Positions 25,249 to 34,350 of a stretch of 64,000 nt of DNA are shown in pieces (position 1 is the first letter of the stretch; every line of letters starts with the position of its first letter). Source of the stretch: an uncultured SAR86 cluster bacterium (lineage in GTDB: Bacteria > Pseudomonadota > Gammaproteobacteria > Magnimaribacterales > Magnimaribacteraceae); NCBI GenBank assembly GCA_937773605.1, contig CALJVP010000003.1, positions 1 through 64,000 on the forward strand, given 5' to 3'. The notes beneath the pieces were generated by a model. The model was not told the DNA's origin. It did not search any database and saw only the letters and a program-made list of their open reading frames with translations. The position numbers and the translations under genes are program-made.

Positions 25249-26004
25249 ATGTCTGATCAATTAATTATATATGGCGTGCCGTTTTCTCAACCAGTTAGAG
25301 CTGTTTTATGGCTTATGCTATACAAACAAAAACCCTTTGAATTGGCTATGGTTAATCCAGGTTCTTCTTCTGAAGGCGGAAGTCGCCATCCTGATTTTTT
25401 AGCTAAATTCCCAACTGGGACAATACCTAGCATTGAAGACAAAGAAACGGGGTTTGTCTTATCAGAATCACATGCGATTATGTGTTACCTGTGCAATAAA
25501 TTTGATTGGGATGATTTGTATCCAAAGAATCATGAGCAACGAGCTAAAGTTGACTCATACTTACACCTTCATCACAGAAACGTAAGAGAAGCATCCATTG
25601 GATTGGTTGCTCCAAAAGTCCGAAAAGATTTAAACTTCCCAGAAGATTTTTTAAGAATGTCCCAAGCTAGCGTCGATAAGGCTTTTAAAGCGATAGAAGA
25701 TGGATGGCTGTCCAAATCTCGTTTTTTAGTTGGAGATGAGTTAACCATTGCTGACATGAGTGCTTACGTGGAAATAGGGCAGTTGCAGAGTAAATTTACA
25801 AATGTTTATGATTTTGAAGCTTTCCCTAACATCAGAAGGTGGTTAGAAGACATGAGTCAAGTTACTTATCATGATGAAATCCATACTTCATTATTTGAGT
25901 TAGGTGATATTAGTATTGAAGCGCCTGCAATGGAAAAGATTATCAATGCAAACAAGAAAGGCTTTCTGGTTATTCAGCAACAGCTGACAAGCATGGAAGA
26001 ATGA
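25249..26004 (+). CDS. Glutathione S-transferase (theta-like)
   Basis: 251 residues. An N-terminal thioredoxin fold begins I-Y-G-V-P-F-S-Q-P-V-R-A with Ser in the usual catalytic place; T-I-P-S-I-E-D and S-E-S-H-A-I-M-C-Y-L supply the cis-Pro and the glutathione-binding Ser. The C-terminal helical domain has S-R-F-L-V-G-D-E-L-T-I-A-D-M. It fits theta-type GSTs. AGGAGA precedes ATG by six bases. Role in detoxification or in opening a substrate epoxide or halide is possible; substrate unknown. Confidence 0.88.
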   Translation: MSDQLIIYGVPFSQPVRAVLWLMLYKQKPFELAMVNPGSSSEGGSRHPDFLAKFPTGTIPSIEDKETGFVLSESHAIMCYLCNKFDWDDLYPKNHEQRAKVDSYLHLHHRNVREASIGLVAPKVRKDLNFPEDFLRMSQASVDKAFKAIEDGWLSKSRFLVGDELTIADMSAYVEIGQLQSKFTNVYDFEAFPNIRRWLEDMSQVTYHDEIHTSLFELGDISIEAPAMEKIINANKKGFLVIQQQLTSMEE

Positions 26005-26020
26005 TCTCAACTAAATAAAT

Positions 26021-26458
26021 ATGAGTGTAAATATAAGACTTGCTAAATTAGAAGATCATCAGCGCTGTGCTGAACTCCTCGATGTGTTGGCTGAGGCCAC
26101 ATCAGATCCTCATCAAATCTTTGATATCGAAACTTTTGAGAGTCTGATTTCTAATGAAAGAGGCAGTTTATTAGTGGCTGCAGAAAATGAGATTATTCTT
26201 GGTATGGCATCTATTTCTTACAATCTTGCCTTAAGGTACAACGGTGAATATTGCCAATTAGAAGAATTGGTAGTTGATTCAGAGGCCAGAGGAAAAAATG
26301 TGGGCGGTCTATTAATAGAAAAAACCATTAGTTTAGCCAAGAAAAGAGGTTGTAAAGAGTTTGGTCTTTATCTTCTGGAATCCACTAAACACAATCAAGG
26401 CTTTTATGAAAAATATGGCTTTGAAGTCATAGGCTTGGAAATGCGCCAGTCTTTATAA
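26021..26458 (+). CDS. GNAT N-acetyltransferase
   Basis: 145 residues, a single GNAT domain. It begins V-N-I-R-L-A-K-L-E-D and carries the acetyl-CoA binding motif A as L-V-V-D-S-E-A-R-G-K-N-V-G-G-L-L (about 87-102), ending with Y-E-K-Y-G-F-E. Sixteen bases separate it from the upstream GST gene and the direction is the same. The acceptor substrate cannot be read from sequence. Confidence 0.88.
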   Translation: MSVNIRLAKLEDHQRCAELLDVLAEATSDPHQIFDIETFESLISNERGSLLVAAENEIILGMASISYNLALRYNGEYCQLEELVVDSEARGKNVGGLLIEKTISLAKKRGCKEFGLYLLESTKHNQGFYEKYGFEVIGLEMRQSL

Positions 26459-26492
26459 TGAATCTATAGGCAGTGAGAAGGACAACTGATTG

Positions 26493-27239
26493 ATGCTATC
26501 TCGCCGTAATTTTTTATTTTTAATACCTTTAAGCCTCATAGCTGTCTTAGTAGTAGGATTCAAACCATTTGTGGATACTGTAGACCCATCAGAGACTTTA
26601 TTAGAACAAGCCGACACGTATCCTGAAGAGGTGGAGCGTCTATCCGACGGCACTTATCTTGTTTCTGCAAGAACACCCATGCCTCAGGTTAATGCAAATA
26701 TGGTGCGCTGGTGGTTTGCTGACTTCCTAAAGACCACAGAGCATTACGGTTGGTGGCATCCAAAAGACCATCTCTGGATGGGCTGGGAAAATAAAGTTCC
26801 AGGTGAGATTGTTGGAGCGAGCCATCTGGTTCATGAATATGTAGGAGGTGAGTTATTAAAACTCAGAATACAATTTGTAAATAGCAAAGAATTTTTTGGG
26901 TATGACGCTAATAATGATGACACATTCGTTCTTTGTGCCAAGGTAGGACTATTAGAAGAAAATATTAACATAGCAAAAATGTGTCACGTAGTTCGCAACA
27001 CAAAAGATGGCGCTGAAATGAGATCTCGGTTTTGGCTTGGGCATGTTAGTAAGCGAGACGGAAATAGAAATATTTCTTCTTTTCAAGGTTTTATAGGAAA
27101 TACAACCTTAGTGCGCTTGTTCGTTCTGAACAAAAAGAATTCAAAAGATTTACAACGGCATGCTCAAGAAGAGATGAAGTATTTAGCTGAATTACTTCCA
27201 GCCCTTTATGAATCAGAGACTGGAATTAAGCCTCGATGA
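26493..27239 (+). CDS. PhlG-like C-C hydrolase (DAPG/phloretin hydrolase family)
   Basis: 248 residues from ATG 26493. An N-terminal hydrophobic helix with twin Arg (L-S-R-R-N-F-L-F-L-I-P) suggests Tat export or membrane anchoring. The body carries the segments conserved in the DAPG hydrolase family: M-V-R-W-W-F, T-E-H-Y-G-W-W-H-P-K-D-H, G-A-S-H-L-V-H-E-Y-V-G-G-E-L and M-C-H-V-V-R-N-T-K-D-G-A-E-M-R-S-R-F-W. These contain the His and Glu residues that bind zinc in that family. Such enzymes cleave the C-C bond between a ring and an acyl group, releasing acid; the substrate here is unknown. Its stop overlaps the next gene by four bases. Confidence 0.78.
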   Translation: MLSRRNFLFLIPLSLIAVLVVGFKPFVDTVDPSETLLEQADTYPEEVERLSDGTYLVSARTPMPQVNANMVRWWFADFLKTTEHYGWWHPKDHLWMGWENKVPGEIVGASHLVHEYVGGELLKLRIQFVNSKEFFGYDANNDDTFVLCAKVGLLEENINIAKMCHVVRNTKDGAEMRSRFWLGHVSKRDGNRNISSFQGFIGNTTLVRLFVLNKKNSKDLQRHAQEEMKYLAELLPALYESETGIKPR

Positions 27240-27985
27240 GCATGCTGGTGTTCACCTTAATTATTATTCTGGCAACTTTAGGAACGGCATTTCTTTCTTC
27301 GATCTTTGGGATGCTCGGGGGTGTTATCTTGATGGGCATATTGGTTAGCATTATGCCCGTAAGTCAAGCCATGGTCCTGCATGGACTGATACAGCTGACC
27401 TCTAATGGTTACAGGGCTTGGCTTAATAGAAAAGATATTAACTGGTCTATCGTCGCAACTATAATTGTTGGTAATATTATTGCGCTGGCTGGGTTGGTCT
27501 TCGTTGCATTTGTACCCGACAGGATTACTGTTCTTTTAGCATTAGGCTTATTGCCTTACATAGCTTGGGCGCTTCCAAAAAATGCTGCGTTGGATGTGAG
27601 CAAGAAGCCAATAGGTTTGTTAGCTGGAATGGTGGTTGTAGCGACGAATTTACTTGCTGGAGTCGGCGGACCTTTGTTGGATGTTTTTTTTCAACGCGTA
27701 GACATGACCCGCCACCAAGTAGTCGCCACTAAAGCTGTAGCACAAAGCTTAGGTCACATATCAAAGGTAATATTTTTTGGTTTTCTCACCGTTTCAGCTT
27801 CAAATGATTGGCCAGTGCTTTGGCTAGTTTTAATTGCTATGACAGCATCAGTTACTGGCACCACCCTTGGAAAGAAAATATTGGATAAAATTAATGATGA
27901 AATCTTTTTTTTATGGACACAACGCATTTTATTATCCGTAGGAGCTGTATTTATTGTTTATGCTCTTTATCTCATTAGCCTTTAA
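27236..27985 (+). CDS. TauE/SafE-family permease
   Basis: 249 residues, about eight transmembrane helices. The small-residue rich first helix with L-S-S-I-F-G-M-L-G-G-V-I-L-M-G and the mid-protein L-A-G-V-G-G-P-L-L-D repeat fit the TauE/SafE (sulfite exporter, PF01925) family. Members export organosulfonates, sulfite or organic acids. ATGA overlap with the PhlG-like hydrolase gene implies translational coupling, so it might export the acid released by that enzyme (inference). Confidence 0.85.
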   Translation: MSMLVFTLIIILATLGTAFLSSIFGMLGGVILMGILVSIMPVSQAMVLHGLIQLTSNGYRAWLNRKDINWSIVATIIVGNIIALAGLVFVAFVPDRITVLLALGLLPYIAWALPKNAALDVSKKPIGLLAGMVVVATNLLAGVGGPLLDVFFQRVDMTRHQVVATKAVAQSLGHISKVIFFGFLTVSASNDWPVLWLVLIAMTASVTGTTLGKKILDKINDEIFFLWTQRILLSVGAVFIVYALYLISL

Positions 27986-28053
27986 TTTCAAGACGTTACT
28001 TATTATTGTTAGAATAATTAAATAAGACTTTAAATAAGAGTAGAGAATTTTAT

Positions 28054-29199
28054 ATGCGTTTAAAAGACTGCCACGGTTTTAGCGATTTTCGTGAGCTTGC
28101 GAGAAGGCGACTTCCTAGTCCAATATTTAACTACATAGACGGTGCGGCCGATGATGAAACAACTTACGATCGCAACACTAAGAGCTTTGAGGAATGTGAT
28201 TTGATTCCTAATGTGCTTCGCGGAGTTGAGAATATAGATATGTCCGTAACTATCATGGGGCAGAAACTTGATATGCCTATTTATTGTTCGCCGACGGCTC
28301 TTCAACGTGTCTTTCACCATAGTGGTGAGCATGCTGTCGCTGCTGCAGCAGATAAATTTGGAACCATGTTTGGCGTGTCTTCCTTAGGAACTGTAAGCCT
28401 GACTGAGGTGAGAGAACAATATAATGGCCCTCAATGCTATCAGTTTTACTTTCATAAAGATCGAGGTCTTAATCAAGTAATGTTAGAGAATGCTAAAGCC
28501 GCAGGGGTCGATGTGATGATGCTTACTGTAGACACAATCACTGGTGGGAACAGAGAAAGGGATCTTAGAACAGGGTTCTCCATTCCTTTTAAACTAAGTC
28601 TGAATGGAATTTTTCAATTTGGCATTAAGCCTATGTGGGCACTAAATTATTTAACCCACAAAAAGTTTTCTTTACCTCAGCTGGATGATTTTGTAGATAT
28701 GTCGGATGGAGCTATATCAATAGGTAAATATTTTACTGATATGCTTGACCCTTGTATGAATTGGGATGATGTAGCAAAAATGGTTGATTTCTGGGATGGC
28801 CAATTCTGTTTAAAAGGTATTATGAGCGTTGAAGACGCAAAAAAAGCCGTAGAAATTGGATGCACGGGAATAGTCATTTCAAACCATGGAGGCAGGCAAC
28901 TTGATGGCAGTAGGTCTTCATTTGATCAGTTATCAGAAATCGTTGATGCTGTAGGAGATCAAATCGATGTGATAATGGATAGCGGAATTCAACGCGGCAG
29001 TCATGTACTAAAAGCCCTTTCTCTTGGTGCTAAAGCTGTAGGAGGCGGAAGGTTTTATCTTTATGCACTTGCTGCAGCTGGACAGCCGGGTGTGGAAAGA
29101 GCATTGGAATTAATGCGACTTGAGATTGAAAGAGACATGAGATTAATGGGAGCGAGTTCTATTTCTGATCTGTCTAGAGATAATCTTCGTTTCAGATAA
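28054..29199 (+). CDS. FMN-dependent alpha-hydroxy-acid dehydrogenase (LldD-like)
   Basis: 381 residues, (beta/alpha)8 flavoprotein. The active-site motif S-N-H-G-G-R-Q-L-D-G places catalytic His278. The N-terminal F-N-Y-I-D-G-A-A-D-D-E segment, Y-Q-F-Y loop at about 129-132 and G-A-K-A-V-G-G-G-R-F-Y-L-Y near the C-terminus are all standard. It oxidises L-lactate or a related 2-hydroxy acid to the keto acid, passing electrons to the respiratory chain or O2. The family residue usually written I-G-R is V-G-G-G-R here. It is a single gene with about 60 bases on each side. Confidence 0.9.
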   Translation: MRLKDCHGFSDFRELARRRLPSPIFNYIDGAADDETTYDRNTKSFEECDLIPNVLRGVENIDMSVTIMGQKLDMPIYCSPTALQRVFHHSGEHAVAAAADKFGTMFGVSSLGTVSLTEVREQYNGPQCYQFYFHKDRGLNQVMLENAKAAGVDVMMLTVDTITGGNRERDLRTGFSIPFKLSLNGIFQFGIKPMWALNYLTHKKFSLPQLDDFVDMSDGAISIGKYFTDMLDPCMNWDDVAKMVDFWDGQFCLKGIMSVEDAKKAVEIGCTGIVISNHGGRQLDGSRSSFDQLSEIVDAVGDQIDVIMDSGIQRGSHVLKALSLGAKAVGGGRFYLYALAAAGQPGVERALELMRLEIERDMRLMGASSISDLSRDNLRFR

Positions 29200-29257
29200 A
29201 CCTTTTTAATTTTTACGGTGACATCTCACATTACAATTTTCGCTGAAGCAGGTCTTT

Positions 29258-30745
29258 ATGGAAAGTAAAAAAGAACTCTTAGATTTTAATTTTGATAATA
29301 GTTTTTCACATAACTTAGAAGATTTTTTTGTGTCTTGCAGTTCAGAGCCCTCAAGCTCACCTCAACTCCTCCAACTTAATAGGAAATTAGCTAAAGAATT
29401 AGGGCTAAACCCTGATTTATTAGACTCAGAGGAAGGTTTAGATATTTTTTCAGGAAATGATTTACCTGCAGGTTCGGATCCTTTGGCGCAAGCTTATTCT
29501 GGCCATCAATTTGGAGGATTCTCGCCATTATTAGGTGATGGACGTGCTCTTCTTTTAGGTGAGGTAATAGATTCTAATAATCAACGTCGTGACATCCAAT
29601 TAAAGGGCTCAGGACGAACTCCTTTTTCAAGAGGTGGAGATGGAAAATCAGCTTTAGGACCTGTGTTGAGAGAGTACCTGATTTCTGAGCACATGCATGT
29701 CCTTGGAATACCAACAACACGAGCTCTTGCTGCTGTTGCTACGGGTGATCAAGTTAATCGAGACACTCTTTTACCTGGTGGAATCCTTACTAGAGTTGCT
29801 GCAAGCCATATTCGCGTAGGAACCTTTCAATTTGGGACAGCACTTGGGGAAATAGAAAAGATTAAAAAAATTACTGATTATTCAATTTCTCGTCATTATC
29901 CAGAAGCAACTAACTCTGATAATCCCTATTTAACTTTCTTTGAATGTGTTTCAAATGCACAAGCTTTATTAGTAGCAAGATGGATGAGTGTGGGTTTTAT
30001 ACATGGAGTGATGAATACGGACAACATGACCATAACAGGAGAAACTATTGATTATGGTCCTTGTGCGTTTATGGATAGTTATTTTCCAGGAACCGTATTC
30101 AGTTCTATTGATACTCAAGGGCGTTATGCCTACTCAAATCAGCCCTCTGTATTGTCGTGGAATTTAACCAGATTGGCGGAGACTCTTGTGCCTCTGGTTG
30201 ATGATAATCAAGAGCAGGCAGTAGCATTATTAACGACTGCCATAAACAATATTCATCCTCTTTATCAAGGCCACTGGTTAGCTCAAATGCGCCCTAAAAT
30301 TGGCTTAACAACAGAAGATATACTAGATGAAGAGTTAATTAATGATTTGCTATCAATTATGGAAGAGGGACAAGCTGATTTTACTTTAGTATTTCGAAGG
30401 CTTTCAGAAGTGTTGAAAGGAAATGCCGATCCAATCAAAGAGCTCTTCAAAGACCCTCAGTCTTGCGATGCTTGGCTGGTGCGTTGGCAAGAGCGTCTAG
30501 CCAGGGAAGGCAATACCAAGGATTTAACTATCAAGATGATGAATAAAGTGAATCCTATATATATTGCTAGGAACCATAAAGTAGAGGAGGTCCTTTCTGC
30601 AGCAGTTAACCAAAACGATGTAAAACCTTTTTTAGATTTTCTCTTGGTTTTAGAGAGGCCATTCGATGAGGTCAAAGGGAATGAAGCTTACGCTTCCCCC
30701 GGGCCCGTTTCTGACATTCCTTATAAAACCTTTTGTGGTACTTAG
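29258..30745 (+). CDS. selO: Protein adenylyltransferase SelO (YdiU)
   Basis: 495 residues. Pseudokinase-type AMPylase motifs: G-R-A-L-L-L-G-E, Q-L-K-G-S-G-R-T-P-F-S-R-G-G-D-G at 114-129 with Lys116, and the metal-binding N-T-D-N-M and D-Y-G-P segments in the middle. The C-terminal F-C-G-T carries the conserved Cys493 that corresponds to the selenocysteine position of some SelO proteins. SelO transfers AMP to proteins and is linked to oxidative-stress responses. Twelve bases separate it from the penicillin acylase gene. Confidence 0.95.
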   Translation: MESKKELLDFNFDNSFSHNLEDFFVSCSSEPSSSPQLLQLNRKLAKELGLNPDLLDSEEGLDIFSGNDLPAGSDPLAQAYSGHQFGGFSPLLGDGRALLLGEVIDSNNQRRDIQLKGSGRTPFSRGGDGKSALGPVLREYLISEHMHVLGIPTTRALAAVATGDQVNRDTLLPGGILTRVAASHIRVGTFQFGTALGEIEKIKKITDYSISRHYPEATNSDNPYLTFFECVSNAQALLVARWMSVGFIHGVMNTDNMTITGETIDYGPCAFMDSYFPGTVFSSIDTQGRYAYSNQPSVLSWNLTRLAETLVPLVDDNQEQAVALLTTAINNIHPLYQGHWLAQMRPKIGLTTEDILDEELINDLLSIMEEGQADFTLVFRRLSEVLKGNADPIKELFKDPQSCDAWLVRWQERLAREGNTKDLTIKMMNKVNPIYIARNHKVEEVLSAAVNQNDVKPFLDFLLVLERPFDEVKGNEAYASPGPVSDIPYKTFCGT

Positions 30746-30757
30746 TGGTAATCAAGA

Positions 30758-33037
30758 ATGAATATAAAAGTAAATAGAATTAAAGGTGCCGATGGACCTT
30801 TTGAGATTGTTTGGGATAAATTAGGGATCCCGCATGTTTATGCAACCAGTGTGGCTGACTCATACAGAGGCATGGGTTACGCCGCTGGTTACGAAAGGTT
30901 ATGGCAGACGCACTTGAGCTGTGCTTATGCAAATGGAGAGGCCGCGGCTTTATTGGGAGAGCGGTTTGTTCAGCAAGATGCTTTTCAAAGAGGCTTTAAT
31001 GTTCACGGTGCCCAGACCGGTCTTAGTGAAAGTAAAGGAGATTGGATAGCTGATGCTTATTTAGAAGGGTTAAACGCTTACGTATTGTCCCTTGATGAAA
31101 TACCTCCTGAGTTTCTGCATGCAGGAGCAGAACCTCGCTTGTTCACACGCATTGACATAGCAGCAAGATACAGGTTCACCTCCTGGTTTCAACATAAAAG
31201 TTGGACAGAAAAAATGGTGTTAGGTAGATTAATGGCAACTCATGGTATCGATTATTTTTCTAATCACGTACTGCATCTTTCCGATGAAGATAAAGGTTTG
31301 ATTGATGATCTCAATGTGCCCTTAAGAAACCTAGACCCGCATATAATTAAACTGGCTTATCCGGAAGTTGCTGTCCCAACTTTCTCCGGAAGTAATAATT
31401 GGGCAATTACAGGAGAGTTATCTGCTTCAGGAAAACCCATTTTAGCCACAGATCCTCATCAACCTCATTCTTTACCAAATACTTTTTTTTACATCCATCT
31501 TAATGCTGGGTCGTGGGATGCTTTTGGTGCCGCTTTCCCAGGAGTTCCTTATTTTATGATGGGATACACCCCTGATGTAGCTTGGGGATTAACGACGGGA
31601 TTTATTGATTGCTATGATTTATTCGTTGAAGAAGTAAATGACGATCAGTATCGAACCGCATCAGGCTGGAAACCGGTGGAGATCCAAGAAGAGATTATTG
31701 AAATAAAAGATCAACCCAGTAGATCTATAAACATTAAAAAGACTCATCACGGAGTGCTCCTGGAACCATTCATGAATGAATTAGGTATCTCTGATTCAAA
31801 AAATGATAAATACCAAACAAGTCTTTACTGGTCTTTGCAAAATGTACCTACATCAGCAGGAGCACTGGCTCTTTTAGCAACAGCCAGATCAGCAAAAGAG
31901 TTTGGCGAAGTTTTGTTTGAGAATGACGTATGTCCTTTGGTCAATAATATTATATGTGTAGATAAGAACAGCCAGATCGAAAGATACATAGCAACCACCA
32001 CTCCGGTTAGAAAAGGAGTCACTGGGTCGGTTCCTCTAGCCGGTTGGATAGATGAATACGATTTTAGTCTTTCCACAAAAGATCAATTATTGGTAGAAAA
32101 AAATCCTAAAAGTGGTTTTTCTTTAACTGCAAATAACGACACGATGGGAGAAGAAGGTGATTTTTATATTCATAATTTCCCTACACACAGCGCGAGAGCG
32201 GATCGCATTAGTGAATTATTAAACCAAAAGAAAAAATTCTCAGTTGAAGATTTTTGTGAAATGCAATTGGATTTACATGACTTACGTAGCATTGAGGTTT
32301 TACCAGACTTAATCAAAGTACTAAAAGAAAGTGATGACAAAGAAATTAAAGCAGCAGCAAAAATCCTAGGAGAATGGGATAGCAATGCCAGTGTGGATTC
32401 TATAGGAGCCTGTTTGTACTACCCTTTCTTGGATAGATTTTGGCAACGAAAATATATGCACACAGTCCTCCAAGATGATTTGATTAATTTATTACCAATG
32501 GCTGCACCAGGATTGAATCGTTTTGATATCGGTTCTTTTTTAACAGAAGGGGAGCCTTGGATAAAGCATGAAGAATTATTAAAAACCTCTGTCCAAGAAG
32601 AAATGAAAAAGGTCATTAACAGAGTTAAGCAGGAGCTTGGAAATGACCATTTAAAATGGCGATGGGGAGATTTACATCAGATTGCCTTTAAACATAGGCT
32701 TAATAAACACAAACCATGGGAAAATTTAAAATTAGGACCCGATCAAATAGGAGGTAGTCCAACTACTCTGGCAATGGCAATGCACGCTGGAAAGGGACCA
32801 GGAAAAGCAGCTAAGGGTGAAATTCCATGCAGGGTTTTTCACGGTCCAGCGTATCGACTGGTTGTTGATCTGGCGGATCCATATCATTCAAAGTTTGTTA
32901 TTGCTGGAGGTAATGGCGGAAGACCAGATAGTAATTTTTCAATGAATCAATACCAGTCCTGGCTAGAAGGAAGTTATTACACCCTGAACTTAAAGCGAGA
33001 AGAATTGGATGAATATTCAACTTGGGAATTTTTATAA
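30758..33037 (+). CDS. Penicillin acylase-family N-terminal nucleophile hydrolase
   Basis: 759 residues. The alpha part begins V-W-D-K-L-G-I-P-H-V-Y-A. The autocatalytic junction is F-S-G-S-N-N-W with Ser212 as the new N-terminal nucleophile, followed by A-T-D-P-H-Q-P and G-Y-T-P-D-V-A-W-G-L-T-T-G, all conserved in PF01804. Family members cleave penicillins, acyl-homoserine lactones or other N-acyl amides. No signal peptide is visible, unlike most relatives that mature in the periplasm, so it may work in the cytosol on imported amides. Probably co-transcribed with selO. Confidence 0.9.
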   Translation: MNIKVNRIKGADGPFEIVWDKLGIPHVYATSVADSYRGMGYAAGYERLWQTHLSCAYANGEAAALLGERFVQQDAFQRGFNVHGAQTGLSESKGDWIADAYLEGLNAYVLSLDEIPPEFLHAGAEPRLFTRIDIAARYRFTSWFQHKSWTEKMVLGRLMATHGIDYFSNHVLHLSDEDKGLIDDLNVPLRNLDPHIIKLAYPEVAVPTFSGSNNWAITGELSASGKPILATDPHQPHSLPNTFFYIHLNAGSWDAFGAAFPGVPYFMMGYTPDVAWGLTTGFIDCYDLFVEEVNDDQYRTASGWKPVEIQEEIIEIKDQPSRSINIKKTHHGVLLEPFMNELGISDSKNDKYQTSLYWSLQNVPTSAGALALLATARSAKEFGEVLFENDVCPLVNNIICVDKNSQIERYIATTTPVRKGVTGSVPLAGWIDEYDFSLSTKDQLLVEKNPKSGFSLTANNDTMGEEGDFYIHNFPTHSARADRISELLNQKKKFSVEDFCEMQLDLHDLRSIEVLPDLIKVLKESDDKEIKAAAKILGEWDSNASVDSIGACLYYPFLDRFWQRKYMHTVLQDDLINLLPMAAPGLNRFDIGSFLTEGEPWIKHEELLKTSVQEEMKKVINRVKQELGNDHLKWRWGDLHQIAFKHRLNKHKPWENLKLGPDQIGGSPTTLAMAMHAGKGPGKAAKGEIPCRVFHGPAYRLVVDLADPYHSKFVIAGGNGGRPDSNFSMNQYQSWLEGSYYTLNLKREELDEYSTWEFL

Positions 33038-33143
33038 ACTACCTTAAAAAAACCTTATTGAATTAATCTTTAAAAACATAGTGATAAGTTTCAAGATGCT
33101 AGTTAGTATTCCTATAGGAAATTTATAAAAAAAGGATATTAAT

Positions 33144-33554
33144 ATGATGACTCTGTTTTATGCCGCTGCACTATGTATATTGGGTTTAGTTATTGCTTTT
33201 CAAACTGGAAGAACAAGATTTTCTTCAGAAACAAACCTGGGAACGGGCGATAGTTTTGAAATGCTTCAAATAACCAGAGCTCATGGAAATCTAATTGAAT
33301 ATGCACTTTTCTTTCTTATCTTATCGTTCTTGCTTGAAACGGTTGGTCAAATACCCAATTTAGCAACAGGACTCTTAGGAGATTTTTTCATAGCTTCGAG
33401 AATTGCGCATGCTTATGGCATAACAAGACCGGAAGGAAAAAGTAATTTCAGAGCTGCAGGAACTTTCATAACAATGGCTGTTTTATTAATTCAATCAATT
33501 TGGGCTCTAAAAATTTCCATTTCTTGGATGATGGTTAACAGCTGGGGTTTTTAG
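33144..33554 (+). CDS. MAPEG-family membrane protein
   Basis: 136 residues with four transmembrane helices. T-R-A-H-G-N-L-I-E-Y at about 49-58 followed by a helix and S-R-I-A-H-A-Y-G near 92-99 is the conserved MAPEG pattern (membrane-associated glutathione/eicosanoid metabolism, PF01124). The family includes membrane glutathione transferases, which fits the many soluble GSTs in this window. Two ATG codons lie in tandem at the start; AAGGA is suitably placed. Confidence 0.88.
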   Translation: MMTLFYAAALCILGLVIAFQTGRTRFSSETNLGTGDSFEMLQITRAHGNLIEYALFFLILSFLLETVGQIPNLATGLLGDFFIASRIAHAYGITRPEGKSNFRAAGTFITMAVLLIQSIWALKISISWMMVNSWGF

Positions 33555-33596
33555 TTAAAGATAATTAATTGAAGTGTTCTATCAAGCCTGAAGATA

Positions 33597-34343
33597 ATGA
33601 GAATTGAGGCAGACGGCGCTTCCCTTGAAGTCAATTTAACGGGCGATTCAAATAAACCTGCCATTTTGCTGTGGCATGGAGCGGGTTGCACATTAAGAAT
33701 GTGGGATCATGTCACCGAGAAACTAAAAGATAATTTCTTTATCATCAGTTTTGATATTAGAGGAGTTGGCTTGAGTTCTGCGGATGGTTCTCAATCTCAA
33801 TATACTTTTGAGAAATACTCTGAAGACGCTAATTGTATTTTAGATCACCTGGGACTCGATAAAGTTCATATCTGGAGCATGGCTTGGGGTACCAGAGCCG
33901 CTATCGCTTATTGTGCTCTGCATCCCCAGAAAGTTATTTCTGCTGTATTTAGTGATGCCAGTATCGGCAAGGCTGATGTGGAAGCGCAAAAACTTGGTGC
34001 TAAGAAAGCTTTTTTAAAACAAAGTGAATTAGGTTTAAAGCCATTCATAAAACCTACAGGTTGGAACACTCACTTAAATCAAGAAACCGTTTCCTTGGCT
34101 TTAGCTGCGGCAGGAAAATTTAACTTAAAACAGGCTATGCAAAGATTAAATATGCCTATTTTAGTTATGACCGGTGATCATGACCCGAATTTAGATTCCA
34201 GTAAAGAAATAATAGGGCAACTGAAGAACGCACAATTGGTTGTATTAAAAAATGTTGGTCACGGCTCCGTTTTACAACGTCCTGATTTGACTTCAAAGAA
34301 TGTTATAGAATTTCATCAATCCTTAAGAACTCAGAACAAATAG
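33597..34343 (+). CDS. Alpha/beta hydrolase
   Basis: 248 residues. H-G-A-G near residues 27-30 forms the oxyanion region, S94 the nucleophile, D in M-T-G-D-H-D and H in V-G-H-G-S the remaining triad. The nucleophile elbow reads W-S-M-A-W-G rather than the usual G-x-S-x-G, with Trp and Ala replacing the two Gly residues around Ser94, so activity may differ from typical esterases. Substrate unknown. It precedes an SDR gene by seven bases. Confidence 0.82.
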   Translation: MRIEADGASLEVNLTGDSNKPAILLWHGAGCTLRMWDHVTEKLKDNFFIISFDIRGVGLSSADGSQSQYTFEKYSEDANCILDHLGLDKVHIWSMAWGTRAAIAYCALHPQKVISAVFSDASIGKADVEAQKLGAKKAFLKQSELGLKPFIKPTGWNTHLNQETVSLALAAAGKFNLKQAMQRLNMPILVMTGDHDPNLDSSKEIIGQLKNAQLVVLKNVGHGSVLQRPDLTSKNVIEFHQSLRTQNK

Positions 34344-34350
34344 ATTAAAG

